Origin: Caldatribacterium sp964426875 | GTDB taxonomy: Bacteria; Atribacterota; Atribacteria; Atribacterales; Caldatribacteriaceae | Length of the DNA: 56,636 nt | Reading direction: 5' to 3' | Assembly (NCBI GenBank): GCA_964426875.1 | Contig: CAYRSB010000010.1 | Coordinates: forward strand, 1 to 56,636 | Part shown: positions 34,612 through 43,700 of the stretch, piece after piece | Numbering within the stretch: position 1 is the first letter of the stretch | Layout: the number at the start of each line of letters is the position of its first letter | Notes under the pieces: generated by a model | What the model was told of the DNA's origin: nothing | Database searches by the model: none | The model's input: the letters and a program-made list of their open reading frames with translations, nothing else | Program-made: the position numbers and the translations under genes

Positions 34612-35454
34612 GTGAAGGAAGTCCAAGTCTTCGAGATTATTGAGGAAATAAGGAGAGCTCTCCTTGAGATGAACATAAAGAGTGACAAAGTTCTTCGCCA
34701 AAAAATGCTCGACGCCCTGGTTGTGGAGGAGAGTGAAGCCGGAAAGGAGATGCTCACCCAGATTTTGGAGAACTATGTAGTTGCAGAAGAGCGAAGTCTT
34801 CCCCTCTGTCAGGATACGGGGATGGTCATGGCGGAGATTCGAATCGGGGACGGGGTTATTATTAAAGGAGGAAGTCTTCGGAAGGCATTGAACGAGGGGA
34901 TTCGAATGGCATATCAAGAAGGGTACTTTCGAAAGTCCATTATCTCTGATCCCTTCTTTGGGAAAAATACCCAGGACAATACTCCTGGAGTGTATTTCTT
35001 TGACTGGGAAGAGGGAGACCATCTACAGATCGATCTCTTGGTGAAGGGGGGAGGGTGTGACAACATCACCACCTTGGGAATGCTTGAGCCGGGAAGTACT
35101 CCTGAAGAAGTGGAACGGTTCATACTGAGAGAACTTGACAGAAAAGCATCCTGGGCCTGTCCACCCCTTATTGTGGGAGTAGGCATTGGAGGGAATGCAG
35201 CCTATGCACTTTTTTTGGCCTCTCGGGCGCTCAGTCGTCCCTTAGGCTCTTTGCATCCTAATCCCTGTTACCGGGAGTTGGAGAAGAAATGGTGTGAGGA
35301 CATCAATCGCCTTGGAGTCGGTCCCCAGGGGGTGGGAGGAAGGATGACTTGCCTTGAGGTTCGTATTGAAGCGTATCCCTGTCATATTGCCAGTTTCCCG
35401 GTGGGTCTTGTGTGCAGTTGTCACGTTTTTCGGAGGAAGACCTTACGATGGTGA
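34612..35454 (+). CDS. Class I fumarate hydratase, alpha subunit
   Basis: N-terminal half of the oxygen-sensitive Fe-S fumarase; 280 residues. Cluster-ligand cysteines appear in LPLCQDTGM, GGGCDNITT and near the C-terminus; GVGIGGNA is also conserved. The GTG start has AAGGAG nine bases upstream. The beta subunit begins inside its last codons. Tartrate dehydratase has the same architecture, but placement next to malic enzyme favours fumarase. Confidence 0.9.
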   Translation: MKEVQVFEIIEEIRRALLEMNIKSDKVLRQKMLDALVVEESEAGKEMLTQILENYVVAEERSLPLCQDTGMVMAEIRIGDGVIIKGGSLRKALNEGIRMAYQEGYFRKSIISDPFFGKNTQDNTPGVYFFDWEEGDHLQIDLLVKGGGCDNITTLGMLEPGSTPEEVERFILRELDRKASWACPPLIVGVGIGGNAAYALFLASRALSRPLGSLHPNPCYRELEKKWCEDINRLGVGPQGVGGRMTCLEVRIEAYPCHIASFPVGLVCSCHVFRRKTLRW

Positions 35455-36044
35455 AAGAAGAGAAAGGACGAGAGTTCATTCTGAGGACGCCTCTCGGTAT
35501 GGAGGATACCGTAGCTCTTAGGGTTGGGGATCGGGTCTTTCTCAACGGAGAACTCTATGTAGCCCGTGATGCCACACATCGGCGAATGCTTGAGGATGTG
35601 GCTTTGGGCAAAGAGCTTCCCTTTCCGGTGCATGGGGCAGTCATATACTATGCCGGTCCTACTCCCTCCCCTCCCTATGAAGTGATAGGGTCTATTGGAC
35701 CTACGACGAGTCGGCGCATGGATCGATACCTTGCCTTTTTCCTTGAGCGAGGTCTTCGGGCCACTATAGGTAAGGGGGAACGGGGGGAAGGAGTGAAAAA
35801 GCTTCTTGAAAAATACAAGGCGGTATATTTTGTTGCCTGTGGGGGAGCAGGAGCATATCTCTCTACTTTTGTGGTCTCCAAAGAAATCTGTGCCTATGAA
35901 GATTTGGGGGCACAGGCTCTTTTGCGTCTCGTGGTTAAGGATTTCCCGGTGATTGTGGCCTATGATGCTTTTGGAGGAGACCTTTTTGAGGAAGGTAAAA
36001 TCAGATACCGCCGTGTCCTCCTTTACCAGTTTGAGGCGAAATGA
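35448..36044 (+). CDS. Class I fumarate hydratase, beta subunit
   Basis: C-terminal half of the fumarase; 198 residues. HGAVIYYAGPTP, IGPTTSRRMD and the FVACGGAGAYLS segment are the beta-subunit marks. ATG 35448 follows GGAGGAAG and overlaps the alpha stop; an in-frame extension to 35412 would run further into the alpha gene. The two subunits together form the dehydratase that links fumarate and malate. Confidence 0.9.
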   Translation: MVKEEKGREFILRTPLGMEDTVALRVGDRVFLNGELYVARDATHRRMLEDVALGKELPFPVHGAVIYYAGPTPSPPYEVIGSIGPTTSRRMDRYLAFFLERGLRATIGKGERGEGVKKLLEKYKAVYFVACGGAGAYLSTFVVSKEICAYEDLGAQALLRLVVKDFPVIVAYDAFGGDLFEEGKIRYRRVLLYQFEAK

Positions 36045-36067
36045 CTTCAGGAAAGGAGGAGTGAAGG

Positions 36068-36910
36068 GTGTTTTGGGAGATTCTCTTTCTCATTTTCTTC
36101 TTGAGCGTGTACTTTCCGGCCTTGCAGCAAAAGATTTTGGAGCAGCGACGTATCATGATGATCAAGGAGTTCGAACGGAAACGTCGCTCTCGGGCTATTG
36201 TGCTCATCCATCGTCAGGAATCGGTGAGCTTTTTGGGATTGCCCATTGCCCGCTATATAAGTATCGAGGATTCGGAGAGAGTATTGCGAGCTATTCGTAT
36301 GACACCCCAGGATATGCCCATCGACCTTGTTCTTCATACTCCAGGAGGGTTGGTTCTCGCTGCAGAGCAAATCGCCTGGGCAATCAAGAAGCATCCCGGG
36401 AAGGTCACCGTTTTCATCCCTCACTATGCCATGTCGGGAGGAACTCTCATCGCGTTAGCGGCTGATGAAATCGTCATGGACTCTAACGCTGTTTTAGGGC
36501 CAGTGGATCCCCAGGTTGCTACTGCTCGTGGGCAGTACCCAGCGGCTTCAATCTTGAGAGCACTGGAAGAACCAAATCCCAATCGGGATGATGAAACCCT
36601 TATTTTGGGAGACATTGCCCGAAAGGCCATCCGGCAGGTATACCAGGTGGTGTTTGATCTGGTAAAGGACAAAATGCCGGAGGAAAGGGCACAAAAGGTA
36701 GCAAGAATTCTTTCTGAAGGACAGTGGACCCACGATTTTCCAATCACCCCGGAGATAGCCCGAGAGTTAGGTCTTCCGATTCGGGAAGGGTTGCCTGAAG
36801 AGATTTATGAGCTTATGGAACTTTATCCGCAGCCTCCTCAGCAGCGGCCGACCGTAGAGTATGTCCCCCTTCCTTACCGACCCTACAGACGACCTACGGC
36901 AAAGGATTGA
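36068..36910 (+). CDS. Membrane-anchored ClpP/SppA-fold serine protease (SDH family)
   Basis: 280 residues. An N-terminal helix (about 2-18) is followed by a ClpP/crotonase-like core. VLHTPGGLVLAA supplies the oxyanion loop and the nucleophile is probably Ser in HYAMSGGTLIALAA. Family is the archaeal/bacterial serine dehydrogenase proteinase type (DUF114-like). Probably acts on membrane proteins. GTG start with GGAGG upstream. The proline-rich C-terminal tail is likely disordered. Confidence 0.8.
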   Translation: MFWEILFLIFFLSVYFPALQQKILEQRRIMMIKEFERKRRSRAIVLIHRQESVSFLGLPIARYISIEDSERVLRAIRMTPQDMPIDLVLHTPGGLVLAAEQIAWAIKKHPGKVTVFIPHYAMSGGTLIALAADEIVMDSNAVLGPVDPQVATARGQYPAASILRALEEPNPNRDDETLILGDIARKAIRQVYQVVFDLVKDKMPEERAQKVARILSEGQWTHDFPITPEIARELGLPIREGLPEEIYELMELYPQPPQQRPTVEYVPLPYRPYRRPTAKD

Positions 36911-36924
36911 AGGGAGAGTAATTC

Positions 36925-39051
36925 ATGGGAAAGAAGCTCATCATTACCGAAAAACCGAGTGTAGCTTTGGACATTGCCAAGGCCTTGGGATCTTTCACCA
37001 ATGAGAAAGAGTATTTGGAAAACGAAGAATACTTAGTGACCTGGGCAGTAGGGCATCTTGTGGGATTGGCCGAGCCCGAGGATTACGATGAACGTTTTCG
37101 AAAATGGGATCTCGAGCTTTTGCCCATCATACCTGAGAATTTCAAACTTAAGCCCCTTGAAAAGGCAGAAAAGCGTCTGAGGGTTATAAAGAGATTGGCA
37201 GAGCGAAGGGATGTTGAAGCTCTCATCAATGCCTGTGACGCGGGAAGAGAAGGTGAGCTCATTTTCCGCTATATTTACGAATTTTTGGACCTTGGGAAGC
37301 CCGTCTTGCGCCTTTGGCTTTCATCAATGACTAAGGAGGCTATAAAAGAGGCTTTCTTCCAACTTCGGCCGGCTTCAGAGTATGAGCTTCTTGCTCAAGC
37401 GGCTAGGTGCCGTTCCGAAGGTGATTGGCTTGTAGGAATCAACGGAAGCCGAGCCTTTACGAGTCGTTACCGCATCCTTCTTTCGGTGGGAAGGGTACAG
37501 ACTCCTACCCTGGCCATTCTCGTTCATCGAGAGAGGGAAATTCAGAATTTCCGTCCCGCCCCTTACTGGGAGGTCTTTGCCCGTTTTCGGTACGGAGAAT
37601 CCCATTATGTAGGAAAATGGTGGGGAGAGGAAGATCGCCTCTTTGAGAAGGGAAAGGCAGAAAAGATTCTTGAGAAAGTTCGGGGGAAGAGAGGAAGAGT
37701 AGTTGAATTCATAGAACAAAGAACCCAGGAGCTCCATCCTCTCCTGTATGACCTTACTGAACTTCAACGGGATGCCAATAAACTCTTTGGATATTCAGCT
37801 CAAAAGACCCTTGATATAGCTCAGCGCCTTTATGAGCATCATAAGCTCATAACCTACCCCAGGACAGATTCCCGCTATCTCTCTGAAGATCTCTTGGGGC
37901 AGGCGAAAAAGAGCATTCTTATGCTCTCCCGGTGTGGTTTTTCAGAGTACGCCGGGGGCTTGGACCCCAAAGATTCGTTGAAGGACCGGCGGGTTTTCGA
38001 CCGCAACAAGGTCACTGATCACCATGCCATTATTCCTACCGGGGAGGACATTCGCTGGGAGACGCTGGCTGAGGCGGAAAGAAAGGTGCTTGATCTCATC
38101 GTGCGGCGTTTCTTAAGTGTTTTCTATCCTCCGGCGGTATGGATGCACCGGAATATTAGGACAGAAGTGGAAGGAGAAATGTTCCTCAGTAAGGCTAAGG
38201 TTCTCGTTGAGGCAGGGTGGCGGATACTCTATCCTCGAGAAGAGGAAGAATTTCTTCCTGTGGTTCCCAAGGGTGAAGAGGTTGGGGTAGAAGAGGCTTG
38301 GAGTGAGGAAAAGGAGACAAAGGCTCCTCCCCGGTACACAGAAGCCACCCTTCTTGCTGCCATGGAGGGGGCGGGACGATTTGTGGAGGATGAAGAACTA
38401 CAGGAGATTCTTAAAGAAAGTGGCATTGGAACCCCGGCCACACGGGCCGCGATCATCGAGCGCCTTATAGAGGTGGGCTATGTGGAACGGGAGGGGAAAA
38501 CCCTCATTCCTACTCCTAAGGGAATGGAGTTGGTGAACCTGGTAGAGAGTATCCCCATACCGGAGCTTGCCTCGCCGCAACTCACCGGAGAGTGGGAGAA
38601 AAAACTCAACTGTATCCAGAGGGGGGAATTCGCCCGGGAAATGTTTATGGAGGGCATCAAAAAGCTCACCCGGGACATTGTGGAGAAAGTGAAGGTTCAA
38701 AGTACTCAAGAGGTGAAGGATGCCAAGGGGAGAATGACAGCCCTCGCACATCCTGTGGGTAAGTGCCCGCTCTGTGGAGCACCGGTGTATGAGAACAAGG
38801 TTGCTTTTGGCTGTTCTCGCTGGAGGGAGGGGTGTACCTTTTCAGTGTGGAAGAAAATTTCGGGCAAAACCCTTTCCCGTCGGCAGGTACAAAAGCTCCT
38901 TGAAACTGGGAAAACTGGGAAAATCTCTGGTTTCCGTTCTCGAAAGGGAAAAAGATTTTCGGCAACACTCGTCCTGCGAGAAGATGGAAAAGTAGAATTT
39001 TCCTTTGCTTCCCCCCTTCCAGTCCAGGGTACTCAGGAGAAAGATGTGTAA
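36925..39051 (+). CDS. topB: DNA topoisomerase III
   Basis: Type IA topoisomerase of 708 residues. Toprim domain with KLIITEKPSVALDIA and CDAGREGE; catalytic Tyr311 in ITYPRTDSRYL. A C-terminal zinc-ribbon-like segment (CPLCGAPVYENK, then C in FGCSRWREGC) precedes a small basic repeat. It relaxes and decatenates single-strand-containing DNA. It follows the protease gene by 14 bases. Confidence 0.92.
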   Translation: MGKKLIITEKPSVALDIAKALGSFTNEKEYLENEEYLVTWAVGHLVGLAEPEDYDERFRKWDLELLPIIPENFKLKPLEKAEKRLRVIKRLAERRDVEALINACDAGREGELIFRYIYEFLDLGKPVLRLWLSSMTKEAIKEAFFQLRPASEYELLAQAARCRSEGDWLVGINGSRAFTSRYRILLSVGRVQTPTLAILVHREREIQNFRPAPYWEVFARFRYGESHYVGKWWGEEDRLFEKGKAEKILEKVRGKRGRVVEFIEQRTQELHPLLYDLTELQRDANKLFGYSAQKTLDIAQRLYEHHKLITYPRTDSRYLSEDLLGQAKKSILMLSRCGFSEYAGGLDPKDSLKDRRVFDRNKVTDHHAIIPTGEDIRWETLAEAERKVLDLIVRRFLSVFYPPAVWMHRNIRTEVEGEMFLSKAKVLVEAGWRILYPREEEEFLPVVPKGEEVGVEEAWSEEKETKAPPRYTEATLLAAMEGAGRFVEDEELQEILKESGIGTPATRAAIIERLIEVGYVEREGKTLIPTPKGMELVNLVESIPIPELASPQLTGEWEKKLNCIQRGEFAREMFMEGIKKLTRDIVEKVKVQSTQEVKDAKGRMTALAHPVGKCPLCGAPVYENKVAFGCSRWREGCTFSVWKKISGKTLSRRQVQKLLETGKTGKISGFRSRKGKRFSATLVLREDGKVEFSFASPLPVQGTQEKDV

Positions 39052-39385
39052 GTTCAGAGGGGAACGCAAACTTGAATAGACAAGAATGTGAGAGAGACAG
39101 AGGAGCAGAGAGTATATTCTCATTCTTGAGAGCATCTCTCAATCTTTGTGGTACCCTTCCTTTCTCTTCCGAAGAAACCGGTTCGCACTGCTCTTGATGC
39201 TCTAAGAAAGCCAAACTCCCTCTTCCGGTCATTGAGTTTGCGAGAAGTATGCTTTGGCCACTGCCTGAGAGGATATGGCATTGCCCGACTTACCTTCTGT
39301 CGGTGGATGGAGAAGCCTGAGGGTAGGGAAGAGAGGGCTACCGCAGGTGTCTCGCATGTGTTGAACGTATATGGAATGAAGGGTA
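39052..39385. other. Intergenic region before the radical SAM cluster
   Basis: About 330 bases. An 82-codon open frame (39148-39396) has no ribosome site or recognisable family. An 8-bp inverted repeat (39081-39088 with 39121-39128) is present but widely spaced. I see no gene. Confidence 0.45.
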
Positions 39386-39394
39386 TGATACAAT
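39386..39394 (+). promoter_or_regulatory. Extended -10 promoter for the radical SAM/membrane cluster
   Basis: TGATACAAT, the recurrent extended -10 word, lies about 100 bases before the radical SAM start. TTGAAC at 39361-39366 is too far (22 bases) to be a normal -35. Confidence 0.45.
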
Positions 39395-39495
39395 AAAAGG
39401 GGTCCTTAAGGATTTGAAGAACCATTCAACCTCAAGATACTTCGGCGAAACCTTCACTCCCCATCTTTGGCAATACAAAGGGGCCTGGGGTCACG

Positions 39496-40650
39496 ATGGA
39501 ACGTTGGAATAGGCGATTGGCGATCTGGGGAATTGTTATCACTGCCATTGTGGTGGTCACCTTTCATCTTTTTGGATTGGGATGGCGTGAGGAAATCTTG
39601 GTAACAACGGCTACTCCACCAAAAGATCGGATGGTTCCAGAAAGGGAAGCCATGTTCTACGAGAAATTGGAGGGGAACCTTGTTCGATGTCGTCTTTGCT
39701 TTCGTACCTGTGTCATTCCCGATGGAGGAAGGGGATTCTGTCGTAACCGGGAAAACCGGGGTGGAACTCTCTACAACGTCGTTTATAGTCGACCTTCGGC
39801 CTTTATGATCGATCCGGTCGAGAAAGAACCCCAGTTCCACTTCTTGCCTGGGAGTCAGATCCTCTGTCTGGGGACAGCGGGATGTAATTTCCGCTGTAAA
39901 TTCTGTCACAATTGGCATCTTTCTCAGCGGAGTATTGAGGAAATCGGTTACTACCGGCTTCTCACTCCCGAAGAAGTGGTGGAGTTCGCAAAGTTGTGGG
40001 AGATTCCCACCATTTCCTTCACCTACAACGAGCCAACCTCCCAATACGAGTACATGTACGACATCGCCCGCCTGGCCAGAAGGGAAGGTTTGCGGGTCAT
40101 CTTCCACACAAACGGTGCCATGAACCCCGAACCCTTGGAAGCCCTTCTTCCCTACATTGATGCAGTAACGGTGGATCTCAAAGGCTTTACCGAGGAGTAC
40201 TATCAGAAACTCTCTGAGGCAAGGCTTGAGCCGGTTTTGAGGAATCTTTGCCTTATCCGGGAAAAGGGAGTTTGGCTCGAGATTGTGAATCTCGTCGTGC
40301 CCACCTTAAATGACGACCTCTCCACCATTAAAGCCATGTGCCAGTGGATTCGGGACAGCCTTGGGGAGGACACACCGGTCCATTTTATCCGCTTTTTTCC
40401 GGCGTATCGCCTGACAAACCTTCCCCCTACTCCCATCGAAACCTTGGAGAAAGCCCACCGCATTGCCCAGGAAGTAGGCCTCCGGTACGTCTACGTGGGT
40501 AACGTTCCCGGGCATCCTCACAACTCCACTTACTGTCCCCAGTGTCATGAGGAAATCATCGGACGTCACCATTTCACCGTTCACGAAGTCCACCTCGAGG
40601 AGGGAAAGTGTCGATTTTGCGGTTTTCCCATCCCCGGGATTTGGAAGTAA
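39496..40650 (+). CDS. Membrane-anchored AmrS-like radical SAM enzyme
   Basis: 384 residues. An N-terminal membrane helix (about 9-27) is followed by the AmmeMemoRadiSam-type radical SAM fold. Accessory cysteines in RCRLCFRTC and GFCRNR come first, then the SAM cluster CNFRCKFC with Cys130, Cys134 and Cys137. A C-terminal CPQCHEE and CRFCGFP pair could bind zinc. Most AmrS homologues are soluble; the anchor puts this one at the membrane beside three other membrane or radical SAM genes. Substrate unknown. ATG 39496 has only a weak Shine-Dalgarno. Confidence 0.85.
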   Translation: MERWNRRLAIWGIVITAIVVVTFHLFGLGWREEILVTTATPPKDRMVPEREAMFYEKLEGNLVRCRLCFRTCVIPDGGRGFCRNRENRGGTLYNVVYSRPSAFMIDPVEKEPQFHFLPGSQILCLGTAGCNFRCKFCHNWHLSQRSIEEIGYYRLLTPEEVVEFAKLWEIPTISFTYNEPTSQYEYMYDIARLARREGLRVIFHTNGAMNPEPLEALLPYIDAVTVDLKGFTEEYYQKLSEARLEPVLRNLCLIREKGVWLEIVNLVVPTLNDDLSTIKAMCQWIRDSLGEDTPVHFIRFFPAYRLTNLPPTPIETLEKAHRIAQEVGLRYVYVGNVPGHPHNSTYCPQCHEEIIGRHHFTVHEVHLEEGKCRFCGFPIPGIWK

Positions 40651-42929
40651 GGTGCAACCTAAAATCCCTCCTTCTTGAGGTCACCGCCTTGGTGGGAGGA
40701 GGGGGGATGCTTGCCCAACTCGTCCTTGTGCGGGAATTTCTTGTAAGTTTTTACGGCAACGAGCTCACCCTGGGGGTTGTCCTCTCAAACTGGCTCATCC
40801 TTGAGGCCTTTGGTGCCTTAGTAGCGGGTAGAAAGACCTTTTCTTTTTCGGTAACCACTCTCTACGTTCTTTTCCTCTTCATCTTTGCCGGGGTTTCCCC
40901 CCTTGTCTTTTTTGGAAGCCGTGTCTTGACTCATCAGCTCTTTGACCTCCTTCCAGGAGAAGTACGGGGTATTACCCCCCTTTTTCTCTCTTCCCTCTGC
41001 CTCCTTTTTCCGGTGAGCTTCATCCATGGAGCGCTCTTCTCTCTGGCTTGTCGACTTTTGGGGGAACACTCGGGTGACTCCACCCTGATAGGAAAGGTGT
41101 ACGTTTTTGAGACCCTGGGAACTCTTTTGGGAGGAGTACTCTTTACTTTCGTCCTTTCTCTGCACTTTCTTCCCTCTGACATTGTCTTGGTTGTGAGTTT
41201 CCTTCACCTGGGAGTGGGTAACCTTATAGCCTTCCTTGAACCCTCTGCTTTGTGGGGAATACGCCAGGGTGCGAAGGTGGCCCTTGTGGGACTGGTAATC
41301 CTTCTTTTCCTCTTTGCCCCCCTCTCACGCCTTCTGCAAGAATCATCTCTCAAGAGACAGTGGCTGGGATACGATCTTGTGCACTACCAAAACACCCCCT
41401 ACGGCAACCTCCTTGTCCTTCACCGCCAAGGAGAGTACACCATCCTCTACGATGGTCAACCCTTCATCACCATTCCTTTTCCCGACACCGCTACCCTGCA
41501 AGAGTTCGTCCACCTGAGCCTGAGTGCTTCTTCGTCTCCTCGAAGAGTTCTCCTTTTGGGAGGGGGGCTGGGAGGAATGCTTTGGGAGGTTCTGAAGCAT
41601 CCTGTAGAGCGTGTGACTTGTGTGGAGCTTGATCCCTACCTTCCTGAGGTACTTCGGCGGTTTTCCACCCCTCTCGCTGAAAGAGAACTTCAAGATCCCC
41701 GGGTCCAAGTGGTGTGTTTGGACGGGCGGCGATACCTTGCTCAAACCCAAGAGGAATTCGACTTCATAGCCCTGGGTTTTCTCACCCCGGAGACGCTTCA
41801 GGTGAACCGCCTCTTCACCAAGGAATTCTTTGCCCTTCTTCGACTTCGACTCTCACCCCAAGGGATTGTGGCCATTCCATTTCCTGGTTCTTCGGTGTAC
41901 GTGGGAGAGGAGCTTGCCGATCTCAACCGCAATCTTTACTACACTCTTAGGGAATGTTTTTCCAGCGTTGCTGTTATTCCGGGTGACTTCCACCTCTTCC
42001 TTGCGAGTGGAGGAGACCTCGTCCTTTCCCCTTCCCTTTGGTATGAGTGCCTAAAAGAGCGAGGGCTTTCAGGGGGAATTTGGTCCCCCTCGTACCTCAA
42101 TTACCGGCTCCAACCTTACCGCCAGAGGTGGCTTGAGGGTATCCTCAAAGAGAAAGTAGTATCACCAAACAGCGACCTTAACCCTCGGGGGTTTTTCTAC
42201 GCTCTCCTCTATTGGGGGAGGATGTTTTCACCTCCGGTGGCAACGGCCCTCCATTTCCTCGACCATCCTTGCTTTTTCCTCCCTTTCCTTTTGGCCTTGG
42301 GTGCTATCTTTGTAGGCATTATCCGAGCGCGAAAGCGTTCCAGGGCCGTCTCCTTTGCCATTTGGACAAGTGGCGTCACCGGGATGGCGTTCGACCTTTT
42401 GGTGCTCTTTCTCCTCCAGTGCTTCTTCGGCTTTGTGTACCAGGCCACAGGCTCCATTGTGGCTGCCTTCATGGGAGGGACACTGTGGGGAGGGAACTGG
42501 GGAGTGCGCACTCTTGAAAAAAAGAGGGCCTTCCCCGTGTTCCTCCTTTTGGAGGAGTTTATCCTTTTGCTTTTGGGGGTACTCTACCTTGCTGGGTTTC
42601 TCGGACTGCTTGCCCAGCACCTCTTGAGAGATCTTCCCCTTGTGGCTCTTTTGGCCGCCTTGGCCTTTTTTGGAGGGATGACTTCCGGAGCCCAATTCCC
42701 CTTGGCCTCGGCCATCCTCCTTGAGGAAGAACCTCATCCTGGAAAGGTGGGAGGAAACCTCTATACCCTTGAGCTTCTGGGTGGATGGTTAGGGGGATTG
42801 GCCATTTCCTTAGTCCTCTTTCCTCTTTGGGGCTTGAGAGGGACGATACTTTTTCTTGTCCTCCTCAAAGGGGGGAGTGCAGCGTCCCTTTGGGCGCTTC
42901 GTTCTACCCAATCCCCAAAAGGAGCCTGA
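40608..42929 (+). CDS. Polytopic membrane protein with spermidine-synthase-like domain
   Basis: 773 residues. About seven N-terminal helices (to ~235), a soluble spermidine-synthase-like methyltransferase fold (about 255-540), then about seven C-terminal helices. The nucleotide-type loop is VLLLGGGLGGML and the acidic strand end CVELDPYLPEVL is intact. At the catalytic position the family's NLPDP-type motif is replaced by GFLTP before ETLQVNRLFTKEFF, so the catalytic Asp appears lost. It may have a different reaction or a binding role. The GTG start has GAGGAGGG and overlaps the radical SAM gene by 43 bases; TTG 40641 is possible. Confidence 0.8.
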   Translation: MSILRFSHPRDLEVRCNLKSLLLEVTALVGGGGMLAQLVLVREFLVSFYGNELTLGVVLSNWLILEAFGALVAGRKTFSFSVTTLYVLFLFIFAGVSPLVFFGSRVLTHQLFDLLPGEVRGITPLFLSSLCLLFPVSFIHGALFSLACRLLGEHSGDSTLIGKVYVFETLGTLLGGVLFTFVLSLHFLPSDIVLVVSFLHLGVGNLIAFLEPSALWGIRQGAKVALVGLVILLFLFAPLSRLLQESSLKRQWLGYDLVHYQNTPYGNLLVLHRQGEYTILYDGQPFITIPFPDTATLQEFVHLSLSASSSPRRVLLLGGGLGGMLWEVLKHPVERVTCVELDPYLPEVLRRFSTPLAERELQDPRVQVVCLDGRRYLAQTQEEFDFIALGFLTPETLQVNRLFTKEFFALLRLRLSPQGIVAIPFPGSSVYVGEELADLNRNLYYTLRECFSSVAVIPGDFHLFLASGGDLVLSPSLWYECLKERGLSGGIWSPSYLNYRLQPYRQRWLEGILKEKVVSPNSDLNPRGFFYALLYWGRMFSPPVATALHFLDHPCFFLPFLLALGAIFVGIIRARKRSRAVSFAIWTSGVTGMAFDLLVLFLLQCFFGFVYQATGSIVAAFMGGTLWGGNWGVRTLEKKRAFPVFLLLEEFILLLLGVLYLAGFLGLLAQHLLRDLPLVALLAALAFFGGMTSGAQFPLASAILLEEEPHPGKVGGNLYTLELLGGWLGGLAISLVLFPLWGLRGTILFLVLLKGGSAASLWALRSTQSPKGA

Positions 42930-42932
42930 GGA

Positions 42933-43577
42933 ATGGAGTTCTTCGTGAAAAGTACCGGTTGGTTCTTCCTGGGATTGGCCAATGCCTTTGGGCCTTGCCT
43001 TTTTCACACCTTTGTGTTTCTCCCCTTCCTCAGCCTGACGAGGAGGAAATGCTCTGAGAGCCTTGCTGAAGTACTCTATTTCTCCCTTGCCCGTTCCGGT
43101 ACCTACATCGCCTTGGGGGCCTTGGCTAGTGTCGCCGGACGGATGGTTCGCTTCTTTTTCAGTCCCTCTCTTTTTCTTCTCTTTCGCTTCCTTTTGGGGG
43201 GATTGCTTCTGGGAGTGGCCCTTGTGGTTCTTTTGGAGGGGGAGAGTCACTTCTGTCGACGACTCGCCTCCCTTTTCGCCAAAGCTCCAGGAAGAACAAT
43301 GGGACCCTTTGGGGTGCTCACGGCCTTCACCCCCTGTCCAGTATTTTTGGGTCTTCTTGTAGAGGTGATGGGTCAAGGAAGGGTGCTCTACGGCCTCACA
43401 AGTAGCGCCCTCTTTGCCCTGGGAACAGTTCTTTCTCCTCCTCTTCTTTTTGGACCCCTGTGGGGAGCCATACAGAACCGCTTTCCCAAAAAATACCGGG
43501 CCATTCTCGGGTATGTAAGTGGCCTGGTACTCTTTGGCTATGGACTACGCCTTCTTTTGAGTGGAATCTTGCCTTAA
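42933..43577 (+). CDS. CcdA/DsbD-like or UreH-like membrane protein
   Basis: 214 residues and about six helices. Conserved cysteine-proline sites lie in the first helix (AFGPCLFH) and in the fourth (FTPCPVFLG). This pair is typical of the thiol-disulfide transporter superfamily that carries reductant across the membrane. It starts three bases after the spermidine-synthase-like gene, so they are co-expressed. Reductant or metal transport for the neighbouring enzymes is a guess. Confidence 0.7.
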   Translation: MEFFVKSTGWFFLGLANAFGPCLFHTFVFLPFLSLTRRKCSESLAEVLYFSLARSGTYIALGALASVAGRMVRFFFSPSLFLLFRFLLGGLLLGVALVVLLEGESHFCRRLASLFAKAPGRTMGPFGVLTAFTPCPVFLGLLVEVMGQGRVLYGLTSSALFALGTVLSPPLLFGPLWGAIQNRFPKKYRAILGYVSGLVLFGYGLRLLLSGILP

Positions 43578-43643
43578 GGGAAGTCCTGTGGTTACAAAAC
43601 TCAAAGAATGCCTAAAAGGTGCGGAATACCTTATTCCCTGGTC

Positions 43644-43671
43644 TTGCTTTTCTTACAAAGCGTGATACAAT
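43644..43671 (+). promoter_or_regulatory. Promoter for the second radical SAM gene
   Basis: TTGCTT (43644-43649), a 16-base spacer, and TACAAT (43666-43671) preceded by TGA as an extended -10. Initiation near 43678 leaves a short leader to TTG 43701. Confidence 0.6.
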
Positions 43672-43700
43672 GAGTCATCTTCCAAAAAGAGGCGTTGACG

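Noticed and set aside
39148..39396. 82-codon ORF before the radical SAM cluster
   Set aside because: No ribosome site, biased toward read-through of a non-coding stretch, and its end overlaps a promoter word.
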